This document shows positions 24,634 through 32,269 of a stretch of DNA of 33,117 nucleotides, piece after piece; positions within the stretch are counted from its first letter, which is position 1, and each line of letters opens with the position of its first letter. The notes beneath the pieces are model-generated. The model saw only the letters and a list, made by a program, of their open reading frames with translations. It had not been told where the DNA came from and searched no databases. The stretch is from Acidobacteriota bacterium (GTDB taxonomy: Bacteria > Acidobacteriota > Terriglobia > Acidiferrales > UBA7541): assembly GCA_003224525.1 (NCBI GenBank), contig QHZB01000251.1, positions 1 through 33,117 of the forward strand. The letters run 5' to 3'. A program made the position numbers and the translations under genes.

Positions 24634-25257
24634 ATGACCTGGTCTGATTTTTATCTTCTCTGCTTCCTTGTGGGCTTTTCACTGAGCGTGCTGTCGTTCC
24701 TCGCCGGCGCCATTCACATCCACCTGCCGTTCCGTCTACACCTGCCGTTTCACGGTGGGCATCACGCCGGCGGTTTCCACTCCGGCGGCCACGCACATGG
24801 CGCGAGCAGCGCCAAGGGCGCATCCACGCATGCGCACGGGCATTTTTCCTGGTTCAACGCTTCGACGATGCTGGCTTTTCTCGCCTGGTTCGGCGGGACG
24901 GGCTACATTTTGACGAAGTATTCGAATCTCGTGGCGGTTGCTTCGCTTGGATTGGCGACGCTCGCCGGGCTCGTCTCGGGTTCAATTGTTTTCAAATTCA
25001 TGGTGAAACTGATGCATTCAAATGAAACACAACTCAACGAAGCGGATTACCGCGTGGAAGGATCGCTCTGCACGGTAACCATGCCGATTCGCGCGAACGG
25101 CATCGGCGAAGTGGTTTTCTTGCTTGGCGGCGTGCGTCGCAGCGCGGGCGCGCGCACCGACGACGGCAAACCCATCGAAAAGGGCGCCGAGGTAGTGATC
25201 GAGCGCCACGAGAATGGCATCGCTTACGTGAGACGTTGGGACGAATTCACAAGCTGA
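24634..25257 (+). CDS. NfeD-like membrane protein with His-rich segment
   Basis: The 207-residue protein has an N-terminal helix (about 5-27), a His/Gly-rich stretch (about 28-75, with HIHLPF, GGHHAGGFHSGGHAH and THAHGHF), then two more helices (about 80-125). A C-terminal OB-fold-like domain follows (EGSLCTVTMPIRANGIGEVVF to the end). This layout matches NfeD/YuaF-type proteins that work with flotillins, and a flotillin gene follows 101 bases downstream. ATG 24634 has GAGGTG upstream. The His-rich segment is not a usual part of the family and could bind metal. Overall call firm, metal binding speculative. Confidence 0.82.
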   Translation: MTWSDFYLLCFLVGFSLSVLSFLAGAIHIHLPFRLHLPFHGGHHAGGFHSGGHAHGASSAKGASTHAHGHFSWFNASTMLAFLAWFGGTGYILTKYSNLVAVASLGLATLAGLVSGSIVFKFMVKLMHSNETQLNEADYRVEGSLCTVTMPIRANGIGEVVFLLGGVRRSAGARTDDGKPIEKGAEVVIERHENGIAYVRRWDEFTS

Positions 25258-25358
25258 TGGACTGACAACGCGCGTCTTGCATGTGGCGCAAGTGAAACGG
25301 GTTTCGGACTGGCGAACGATCTAAACAGTCTGCGCAGGGCAGGAAAAGGGAGGTCTAT

Positions 25359-26801
25359 ATGTTCGGGTTTCCACTGGTTCCAGTCGTCGCCGGACTTGCC
25401 ATTCTGGCGGTGATCCTGGTCATGGCTACAGTAGCGAGGATGTATCGCAAGGTAGGCCCGCACGAGGCGCTCATTATTTACGGCATGGGTGGCACACGCA
25501 TCGTGAAGGGTAGCGGCGCGGTCATTTTCCCCATGATTCAAACATGCAAGGAGCTGTCGCTCGAGCTGATGTCGTTTGACGTGGCTCCGCAGCAGAGCCT
25601 CTACACGCAACAGGGCGTGGCCGTCACGGTGGAGGCCGTTGCCCAGATCAAGGTGAAGTCCGATCCGGTGTCCATCCGCACCGCGGCGGAGCAGTTCCTG
25701 TCCAAGCGGCCGGAACAGCGCGAGGGCTTGATTCGGCTCGTGATGGAAGGCCATCTGCGTGGGATCATCGGCCAGCTCACCGTCGAGCAGATCGTGAAAG
25801 AGCCGGAGATGGTCGCGGACCGCATGCGCTCCACCAACGCGAGCGACATGAACAAGATGGGGCTCGAGGTGGTGAGCTTCACACTCAAAGAAGTGCGTGA
25901 CAAGAACGAGTACATCACCAACATGGGCCGCCCGGACGTCGCCCGCATCAAGCGCGATGCCGAAGTAGCCGCGGCAGAAGCCGACCGCGACATTGCCATC
26001 AAGCGCGCCGAAGCAACACGTGCCTCCGCTGTTGCCAAAGCGCAAGCCGATCAAGAGCGCGTCGCCGCTGAAACGGCTTCGCTAGCCAAGCAAGCCGAAG
26101 CCCAGCGCGACCTGGACATCAAGAAGGCCAGCTATTTGGAGATGACCAAGAAGGCCCAGGCCACCGCCGACAAAGCGTATGAAATCGAAACCAACGTCAT
26201 GCAGCAGAAGGTGATTGAAGAATCCGTGAGGGTGCAGCAAGTGGAGCGCGAAGCCCAGGTGAAAGTACAGGAAGCGGAAATCGAGCGCCGCGAACGCGAG
26301 CTCATCGCTACCGTTTTGAAGCCTGCGGAAATCGAGCGGCAGCGCATCGAAACGCTGGCTAACGCCGAACGCCAGCGCTTGATGAGCGAGGCGGAAGGCC
26401 GCGCCTCTTCGATTCGTGCGCAGGGCGAAGCCGAAGCGGAGATCATCTTCAAGAAGGGCGAAGCTGAAGCCAAGGCCATGAATGTCAAGGCGGAGGCCTT
26501 CCAGGAATACAACCAGGCCGCCGTGCTCGACAAACTCATCTCTGGACTGCCGGAAGTGGTGCGCGCTCTCGCCGAGCCGCTCGGCAAGGTGGACAAGGTG
26601 ACCATCGTTTCGACAGGCAATGGCGATGCCGCCGGCGCTTACAAACTGACCGGGGACATCACCAAGATTGCCGCGCAGGTTCCCGCGCTCTTCGAAGCGC
26701 TCTCCGGCATGCAGATGTCGGAACTGCTCAGCAAAGTGCGGCTGATCGGCGACAAAGCGTCGAAGCCGGAGCTGCCTCAGGCGCCGGTCAAGAAGGCCTA
26801 A
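25359..26801 (+). CDS. flotillin (SPFH domain protein)
   Basis: The 480-residue protein has an N-terminal hydrophobic segment (about 4-24), an SPFH domain (about 28-200, with GPHEALIIYGMGGTRIVKG and QQGVAVTVEAVAQIKVKSD), and a long coiled coil rich in Ala/Glu (about 200-385). The conserved C-terminal flotillin domain includes EYNQAAVLDKLISGLPEVVRALAEPLGKVDKVTIVSTG. Flotillins form oligomeric membrane scaffolds that affect membrane fluidity. AAAAGGGAGG gives a strong ribosome binding site. The operon partners NfeD and PspA match known flotillin neighbourhoods (B. subtilis yuaF-yuaG, E. coli yqiJ-yqiK). A hairpin follows the stop. Confidence 0.95.
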   Translation: MFGFPLVPVVAGLAILAVILVMATVARMYRKVGPHEALIIYGMGGTRIVKGSGAVIFPMIQTCKELSLELMSFDVAPQQSLYTQQGVAVTVEAVAQIKVKSDPVSIRTAAEQFLSKRPEQREGLIRLVMEGHLRGIIGQLTVEQIVKEPEMVADRMRSTNASDMNKMGLEVVSFTLKEVRDKNEYITNMGRPDVARIKRDAEVAAAEADRDIAIKRAEATRASAVAKAQADQERVAAETASLAKQAEAQRDLDIKKASYLEMTKKAQATADKAYEIETNVMQQKVIEESVRVQQVEREAQVKVQEAEIERRERELIATVLKPAEIERQRIETLANAERQRLMSEAEGRASSIRAQGEAEAEIIFKKGEAEAKAMNVKAEAFQEYNQAAVLDKLISGLPEVVRALAEPLGKVDKVTIVSTGNGDAAGAYKLTGDITKIAAQVPALFEALSGMQMSELLSKVRLIGDKASKPELPQAPVKKA

Positions 26802-26811
26802 CCTTCGCTTT

Positions 26812-26845
26812 CGCCCCGGTGGGTTCGTGAATGCCTACCGGGGCG
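26812..26845 (+). terminator. intra-operon hairpin after flotillin
   Basis: CGCCCCGGT (26812-26820) and ACCGGGGCG (26837-26845) form a perfect 9-bp stem with a 16-base loop, 10 bases after the flotillin stop and 23 bases before the next small gene. There is no T run, so partial termination or transcript stabilisation is more likely than full termination. Confidence 0.5.
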
Positions 26846-26868
26846 CCCAATGGTCTCGGGGGATGGCC

Positions 26869-27054
26869 ATGAGTATGAAAGAAAAACTTCTCTTCGTTTG
26901 GCTTCTCGTGGTGGTGGCATTCAGTTTTGTATTCCACTACTTTTGGGCGAGCGCAGTTTACGCGCTTGGCAGGGCCGTCGCGCTGAACCTGGTTTCTTTG
27001 CCGGGCCTTGCGAAACTTGCGGCAGGAATTTGCGGTGTCGGCTTCCTTCCCTGA
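26869..27054 (+). CDS. small membrane protein in the flotillin-PspA operon
   Basis: The 61-residue product starts MSMKEKLLFVWLLVVVAFSFVFHYFW and is hydrophobic over about residues 7-28, with a second, weaker hydrophobic stretch to the end (GLAKLAAGICGVGFLP). A run GGGGGA (26857-26862) serves as ribosome binding site; ATG 26863 in the same frame is an alternative start. I do not recognise a family. Its position between flotillin and pspA, in the same direction with short gaps, suggests a role at the membrane in the same stress response, perhaps as a PspA anchor. That is inference. Confidence 0.6.
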   Translation: MSMKEKLLFVWLLVVVAFSFVFHYFWASAVYALGRAVALNLVSLPGLAKLAAGICGVGFLP

Positions 27055-27137
27055 GTGAGTCCGAAGGCGCGCCGGCGGTTTGGTTTTTCTGAAGGTTTGG
27101 TGGTTTCTATCAGTTGAAACTCGAAAGGAGATTTACC

Positions 27138-27806
27138 ATGGGACTTTTAGAGCGAGTAAGCACTTTGATTCGCGCGAACATCAATGACATGGTGGATCGC
27201 GCGGAGGATCCTGAAAAAATGATCAAGCAGGTGATTCTCGACATGGAGAACCAGTATCTCCAGGTCAAAACCCAGGTGGCGGTTTCCATCGCCGACCAGC
27301 ATATGCTGGAAAAAAAGTGGCGCGAAAACGAAGACTCTGGAAAGGATTGGATGCGCAAGGCAGAGACCGCCGTGGACAAGAGCAAGGATGATTTGGCCCG
27401 CGCCGCGCTCGACCGCTTCCAGACCTCGCAGCGGCTGGCGGAAAGCTACCGCGAACAAGTGGACGATCAGAAGGCACAGGTCGAAACGCTAAAGGGGGCG
27501 CTCGTGAAACTCGAACAAAAGCTCGACGAAGCGAAGTCCAAGCGCGATCTGCTTCTCGCTCGCCATCGGCGCGGCATGGCCCTCGGCAAAGCGGCGCGCG
27601 CGCAAACCGTCATGGGCGACAGCTCCAAGAGCGCCGCGTTCGACCGCCTCAAGGACCGCGTGCATCACACCGAAGCAGTCGCTACCGCCGAGGTGGATCT
27701 CCTCTCCGACGATGCCGTTGAGAAGCTGACGCGTCTGGATCGCGACGCTGAAGTGGACCGCCTCCTCGCCGATCTGAAGACGCGCCGGGGCCTGCTGCAG
27801 GCGTGA
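27138..27806 (+). CDS. pspA: PspA/IM30 family membrane-stress protein
   Basis: The 222-residue protein is almost entirely helical and coiled-coil. It begins MGLLERVSTLIRANINDMVDRAEDPEKMIKQVILDM, the standard PspA/IM30 N-terminus, whose first amphipathic helix binds membrane. A central charged coiled coil follows (about 25-150), then a final helical part. PspA/Vipp1 proteins are ESCRT-III-like and assemble on damaged inner membrane to limit proton leakage. ATG 27138 has AAAGGAGA at ideal spacing; the frame is open from 27114. It is last in the XRE-NfeD-flotillin operon. No pspF gene is next to it, unlike in enterobacteria. Confidence 0.95.
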   Translation: MGLLERVSTLIRANINDMVDRAEDPEKMIKQVILDMENQYLQVKTQVAVSIADQHMLEKKWRENEDSGKDWMRKAETAVDKSKDDLARAALDRFQTSQRLAESYREQVDDQKAQVETLKGALVKLEQKLDEAKSKRDLLLARHRRGMALGKAARAQTVMGDSSKSAAFDRLKDRVHHTEAVATAEVDLLSDDAVEKLTRLDRDAEVDRLLADLKTRRGLLQA

Positions 27807-28093
27807 TGGCCGCAGCCGTCGATCAGAGATGCCTGGTCACGGGCGTCAACATGAGCGGTAGTACGAAGAAGCAAAGGTTTATGCCGGCGGAAAATGCCAA
27901 ACGCTTGAAGCCGGCTGATGCCTTCGACTTCTAGCGAAGACCATCATTAGGACGGCGGTCCAGCCGATTGCCGCGGCGAGCGTTCCAGCGACGGGAATAA
28001 GAGCGAGCTGGGCTTTTGCCCACCCAAGTAGTGTACCATATACGGTACATGCGGGCAAGCAAGGGCGAGATGCCATTGGCCGCGCGCGGCGTG
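27807..28093. other. gap between convergent operons, with an 18-bp dyad
   Basis: No convincing gene is present. TGTACCATATACGGTACA (28032-28049) is a dyad with 6-bp arms TGTACC/GGTACA, of the size and shape of a regulator binding site. It lies between the 3' ends of pspA and the glycosyltransferase gene, so it has no obvious target. A minus-strand frame over 27879-28187 has a hydrophobic stretch but no credible start. Confidence 0.5.
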
Positions 28094-29506
28094 CTATGGG
28101 ACCTGGGTCGACTCGAGCCCTTTGCGCTTTAAGGGTCTCCAGACGAAGTCGCCGCGAAGGTACTGCCAAAGGCCTTGGAGTCTCCAAAACATGTGCAATT
28201 GCCGGTAGGGAAAATGTTCGAGGAAGCAGTAGCTGACGAGCCGAATCACGTCTTGCCAGTCGTTATACCGCTTGTAGGTAATTTCCTCTTGCAAGACGGA
28301 ACCGATGGAGATCACCGTCGCAAACGCATACCCGAATATGAGGAACTGCAGGAAAAATTCCCGGCTCAACACACCCAAGCAAGCCGCGAGCACGATTGTT
28401 ACGATCCCCACGATCTCGACGACAGGCGCGAACAGCTCAAACAGCCAAAGATAGGGGAAGGCAAAGCAACCAATCCTGCCGTAACGCGGCCGGAAGAGCA
28501 TATCCCGGTTCGGCCAGAGCACGTTCAACAAACCCTTGTGCCAGCGCGCGCGCTGCCTTCCCAGCGATTTGAGGTCGGAGGGCACTTCCGTCCAGCACAT
28601 GGGATCAGGAACAAAGTGGATGTGGTAGTCCACACCTTTTTCAAGCAAGTGCCGGTGCAAGCGAGCTACCAGGTCGAAATCCTCACCAATCGCGCTCGAC
28701 CGATAGCCACCAACGGCGCGCACCAGATCCGTTCGAAATACACCGAAGGCCCCGGAAATGATCGTCAGCATGTTTCCCTGCCCCCAGGCTTCTCTGCCGA
28801 TCAAGAAGGCGCGCAGATACTCGATGACCTGGATCACTTCAATGCTCTTGCGCGGCAAACGCACGCGCCTCAGATGGCCTCCTTCAATCTCCGATCCATT
28901 CAAGACGCGGATGATTCCACCAACCGCCACGACGCGTTTCGGGTCCGCCATGATGGGCAACATGATTCGCAACAGCGCGTCGCGCTCGAGGAGCGAATCG
29001 GCATCCACTATGCACACATAGGGTGAGGTCGCCGCATTCAAACCCGCATTCACCGCATCCGCTTTGCTGCCTCCGGATTCTTTGTCAACGACCAACAGAC
29101 TTGCGTTGACCTCGCTGCGGTACAAGCCCCGCACCGACGCGCTCTCCGCTTGGGGTATGTACACCGCCCGGACCGGCCGAAGCCGGAACTCTTCCCGCAT
29201 CTCATCCAGCGTGCGGTCTTCCGATCCGTCGTTGACAACGATAACCTCGAGTTGCGGGTAATCCAGCTCCAAGAGGTTTCGCACCGCCACTCGAATGGAT
29301 TTCTCTTCATTGTGCGCGGGGGCGATGATCGTGATGGGCGGTGCCAGCGGTGATTCTTTGAACCACGACAGGCGATGGCTTTTCAAACTACGTTGGTGCG
29401 CCGCACTTGTCTTCAGCGCGACAATCAGCATGGTCAGGTAAGCCATATTGCTGGCCAGGTAATACCAGAAGAGCGTGTGATTCGAAATCTCCAGCAGACG
29501 AATCAT
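28094..29506 (-). CDS. family 2 glycosyltransferase, PgaC-like membrane polysaccharide synthase
   Basis: This 470-residue protein has an N-terminal membrane helix (about 12-31), a GT-A catalytic domain (about 55-330), and a C-terminal block of helices (about 348-412). Substrate and metal motifs are intact: Asp93 in VVNDGS, the DAD motif at Asp168-Asp170, the catalytic-base ED pair Glu275-Asp276 in GEDFD, and QRARW (318-322). These are the marks of processive beta-glycan synthases such as PgaC, hyaluronan and cellulose synthases. It should polymerise a nucleotide-sugar, perhaps UDP-GlcNAc, at the inner membrane and extrude the chain. Its start overlaps the HEAT gene stop as ATGA. The sugar is inferred from the neighbouring deacetylase. 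Confidence 0.92.
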   Translation of the reverse strand: MIRLLEISNHTLFWYYLASNMAYLTMLIVALKTSAAHQRSLKSHRLSWFKESPLAPPITIIAPAHNEEKSIRVAVRNLLELDYPQLEVIVVNDGSEDRTLDEMREEFRLRPVRAVYIPQAESASVRGLYRSEVNASLLVVDKESGGSKADAVNAGLNAATSPYVCIVDADSLLERDALLRIMLPIMADPKRVVAVGGIIRVLNGSEIEGGHLRRVRLPRKSIEVIQVIEYLRAFLIGREAWGQGNMLTIISGAFGVFRTDLVRAVGGYRSSAIGEDFDLVARLHRHLLEKGVDYHIHFVPDPMCWTEVPSDLKSLGRQRARWHKGLLNVLWPNRDMLFRPRYGRIGCFAFPYLWLFELFAPVVEIVGIVTIVLAACLGVLSREFFLQFLIFGYAFATVISIGSVLQEEITYKRYNDWQDVIRLVSYCFLEHFPYRQLHMFWRLQGLWQYLRGDFVWRPLKRKGLESTQVP

Positions 29507-30720
29507 GACAGGAACCCCGATTTCGCGGGGCCACTCTCCACCAGCGCAGATTCTTCTTCCCGCAGCACTCCCGTCTGAAGAATTTTCCGCAGACTCGTTT
29601 TCTCGTCGTTGTTTCCTGCGGTGCAGGCTAGCAATTCTTCCTCCAGCTTGCCTCGCAAGCTGGCATTTTCGAGTGCGGTCAAGTAGGCCTGCAGCCCATA
29701 GCGATCTTGCGTCGCTATCACTTGTTGGAAAATCGGAGCCATTTCCGTCTTGAGTTTTACGAGGGCCTCCGCCGCGCGCAAGCGCACCAGGCGGTTCGAA
29801 TCCGTCAGTCCGCGGATCAAGTCTGGAATCGCTCGGGGTTCAGAGAGTTCGCCCAGGCTTATGATCGCGCGCAGCCGCACAAACCATATGGGATCTCCCA
29901 CCAGCTCGCTGAGAACGTCGAAGGCCAGGCCACGTTCCGCGTGAGACATCGCCCGGGCCGCCGCGGCGCGCAATTCATCGAGTTCATCTCCCATGAACTG
30001 CAGCAGGTCCACGCTGAGCGACGGAGTGGCCACTTCGCCCAGAACGCGGCCAAGCACTTCACGCAGTGGTCCTTCCGCATGTTGCACATAGGGAATCAGC
30101 AGTTGCGGGCGCTCCGCGCAGCATTGGATGAGTGCGTTTTGCAGCGGCATCGCCGGCACAGACAATCCTCTCTCGCCCACCCAAGCAAGGATCTCCTCCG
30201 CCGCTTGCGGAGCGGCCGTCCGCCCCAAGCCTCGCAGCGCCGCCAGTCGTATTTCCGGATCGCGGTCACGCAATCCATCCGCCATCGCTGAGATGCCTTC
30301 TAGCGCGCGCGTTTGTCCCAGCGCCACCAGCGCCCGCATGCGCCGCCAGCCAGTGAGCGTCCGGGCTTCAAATATTCGTTTTTCGATGAGCCCGCTTTCC
30401 CGGAGAAATTTCAGCAATCGCGCCGATTTTTGCGCTCCCGCCGCTTCGAGTGCGTCCAGCGCAATGCTCTCGACGATCCGCCGGTCGAAGGATTTCTGAC
30501 GCCACGTCTCGTACGGAATCTCACCGGAAATCAGCCGGTCCCAATCCTGTCGCAATTCGAAGACGCGGGCGTCGCGCTTCGCGAAATACCATTTTCGGTA
30601 TGTCCGCCGAAGCAAAATAAACCCCAGCAACAGCCCATTCGCCACGATCGCCGCGACGATGGCCTTCAGCACCAACGCCGCCGGCCCTAGCCTCCAGAGT
30701 TTTTCAAAAATGGATTCCAT
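29503..30720 (-). CDS. HEAT-repeat membrane-anchored protein
   Basis: The 405-residue protein has one N-terminal membrane helix (about 12-36), then a solenoid of HEAT-type repeats (for example RDPEIRLAALRGLGRTAAPQAAEEIL, DPIWFVRLRAIISLGELSEPRAIPDLIRGL and SNRLVRLRAAEALVKLK). HEAT repeats are protein-interaction scaffolds. The basic stretch RRTYRKWYFAKRD after the helix suggests that the solenoid is cytoplasmic. Its start lies inside the end of the upstream outer-membrane protein gene (17-base overlap) and its stop overlaps the glycosyltransferase start (ATGA). All three are therefore translationally coupled. It may link the synthase to partners, as in other envelope polysaccharide systems; no established function. 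Confidence 0.88.
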   Translation of the reverse strand: MESIFEKLWRLGPAALVLKAIVAAIVANGLLLGFILLRRTYRKWYFAKRDARVFELRQDWDRLISGEIPYETWRQKSFDRRIVESIALDALEAAGAQKSARLLKFLRESGLIEKRIFEARTLTGWRRMRALVALGQTRALEGISAMADGLRDRDPEIRLAALRGLGRTAAPQAAEEILAWVGERGLSVPAMPLQNALIQCCAERPQLLIPYVQHAEGPLREVLGRVLGEVATPSLSVDLLQFMGDELDELRAAAARAMSHAERGLAFDVLSELVGDPIWFVRLRAIISLGELSEPRAIPDLIRGLTDSNRLVRLRAAEALVKLKTEMAPIFQQVIATQDRYGLQAYLTALENASLRGKLEEELLACTAGNNDEKTSLRKILQTGVLREEESALVESGPAKSGFLS

Positions 30721-32023
30721 AGCTCAATCCGAAACTTGTGTCCGTTCGGTCCTGGGTGCGTTTCTGATACGAGGCGTGGCCCGTTACGTCCTGCCGGGCG
30801 TTTATCTGGAAGCGCAATCCGCCCCCGTAGGTTTGTGAAGCGAATCTCCCAATCTGATCTATTTGCGCGAAATCTTCCGTGCCAGCAGCGAAGAATATGT
30901 TTCCGGAAAGCCGCTTCTCGCCCCAATTTGCCAGAGGAAATCCTAACCGCGTCATTCCGGAAGGCCGCCACTCCGCGCCGGTCCCTGAAAACGTGCTGCG
31001 CACGCCCGTGGCTCCCAGCGATAGCGTGCCATCCCGCGGGAGGTAGATAATTGTCGTGCCATTCAGCGTCAGAATCCTGGATGTCTGATACCAGTACCAA
31101 TGTTGCCCATAGTCAAATTCCACCCCGCGCAGAAAATTCGTTTCGCCGGTCTTCCATCCATGGTTGACGTCAAAAAAAGCCTCGCTCTTCGGGATCACCG
31201 CATGGTCATGCCCTGCTGCACCACCGACTGTCAGAGCTCCCCATCGGGACATTCGCCCTGTGATAGCGCCTGAAAATTTCCCTGCGCGGATTCCCGCTCG
31301 CTCGTAGAAACTTCCCGCGAAGCTGGTGGACCAGTGCGGCGTCCACTGCGATACCAGGCTGACCCCTCCGTCGTGATTGGCACTCGTGAAATTAAAGAGG
31401 TCGTTGTCCTCGCCGAAGCGCATTTCGTGTTTTGGTTCGCCGCGGACGGAAATCAGCCCGGCCCGCGCTTCCATGCTGGTGGGGTCCAGATTCAGCGCTT
31501 TCTGAAATTCAATTCGAGCTTCGTTTCGTTCGCCCATGGCGCGCAGCGCCCGCGCTCGGGCCGCGCGCAGGTCCGCGCGTTTGGGATCAAGCTCCACGGC
31601 GCGATCCAGTGCTCGCAAGCCATCTTCTACTTTTCCTTCGCGCAAATACGCGCTCGCCAGCCCCATCCAGTTATCTGCATCGTTCCGAGAGACCTTCAAG
31701 ATTTCCAGATATTCTTTTTCTGCTTCCGCCGGATGTCCGGACCAGTTCAGAACACGCGCACGCCACGCACGCACGTCCATATCTTGCGGAGCCCGGGCGA
31801 GTTCTCGTTCGACGATGCTCATTGCCGAATCCCAGTCTTTCAACTCTGCTAACTTGCGAACCTGCGTTTGCCATGCAGACGGCTGTTCTTGTCCAAAAGC
31901 CGAAAAAACTGCGAGCAGGATTCCGAGAATCAGTCCATAACTGGAGAGCCACGGAGAATCCAAGGCGCTGTGAGTCCACAAGCTAGCTCGAGGACGACCG
32001 CCAGATTGTGCGCACACGAACAC
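30704..32023 (-). CDS. TPR plus beta-barrel outer-membrane protein (YaiO/PgaA-like)
   Basis: The 439-residue protein has a signal peptide (YGLILGILLAVFSAFGQ). About 145 residues of TPR repeats follow (for example DADNWMGLASAYLREGKVEDGLRALDRAVELDP). The C-terminal 240 residues alternate like a beta barrel and end in Phe, as barrel substrates of BAM do. A periplasmic TPR domain fused to an outer-membrane barrel is the design of PgaA, which exports poly-N-acetylglucosamine, though PgaA is nearly twice as long. YaiO proteins are closer in size. The start is uncertain: GTG 32023 has AAGGA upstream, but a sigma-54-type promoter would start transcription near 32025, favouring a TTG further in. It is first in the leftward operon. 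Confidence 0.85.
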   Translation of the reverse strand: MFVCAQSGGRPRASLWTHSALDSPWLSSYGLILGILLAVFSAFGQEQPSAWQTQVRKLAELKDWDSAMSIVERELARAPQDMDVRAWRARVLNWSGHPAEAEKEYLEILKVSRNDADNWMGLASAYLREGKVEDGLRALDRAVELDPKRADLRAARARALRAMGERNEARIEFQKALNLDPTSMEARAGLISVRGEPKHEMRFGEDNDLFNFTSANHDGGVSLVSQWTPHWSTSFAGSFYERAGIRAGKFSGAITGRMSRWGALTVGGAAGHDHAVIPKSEAFFDVNHGWKTGETNFLRGVEFDYGQHWYWYQTSRILTLNGTTIIYLPRDGTLSLGATGVRSTFSGTGAEWRPSGMTRLGFPLANWGEKRLSGNIFFAAGTEDFAQIDQIGRFASQTYGGGLRFQINARQDVTGHASYQKRTQDRTDTSFGLSYGIHF

Positions 32024-32035
32024 AGTAGAGTTCCT

Positions 32036-32051
32036 TGCAATAACGACACCA
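32036..32051 (-). promoter_or_regulatory. candidate sigma-54 (-24/-12) promoter
   Basis: On the minus strand TGGTGTCGTTATTGCA has TGG and TTGCA at exact -24/-12 spacing (GG, ten bases, GC). The -24 box is weak after TGG, where the consensus is TGGCACG. It points to the TPR/beta-barrel gene and lies about 117 bases downstream of a triple half-site. Confidence 0.45.
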
Positions 32052-32167
32052 TTGGCGATAGAAAAATCTCCCGAATTTCCAGGTTAAGGCATTTAAAATC
32101 TTAAGGTTACACATGGCTCAGAGCGGGAAAAGCTGCCGGCGTTGCCCTTGGTCCAAAATCCACAAGT

Positions 32168-32196
32168 TGTCTCACTCTGAGACAGGCGGTGTCTCA
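32168..32196. promoter_or_regulatory. three exact TGTCTCA half-sites (candidate activator-binding site)
   Basis: TGTCTCA (32168-32174), TGAGACA (32178-32184) and TGTCTCA (32190-32196) form two overlapping dyads with spacers of 3 and 5 bases. The layout is that of an upstream activator site. The rest of 32024-32269 shows no gene and is shared by the divergent deacetylase and the leftward operon. Confidence 0.55.
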
Positions 32197-32269
32197 ACCA
32201 GCCATTTGCCCGGCAAGATACTGTATTCTTAGTTCATCGGCAGTGAGGAATCTCGGGACGGTTCTCAGC

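Noticed and set aside
27879-28187. 102-codon minus-strand frame after pspA with a hydrophobic stretch
   Set aside because: Its start lies inside the glycosyltransferase end, the first half is low-complexity Arg/Pro, and there is no ribosome binding site.
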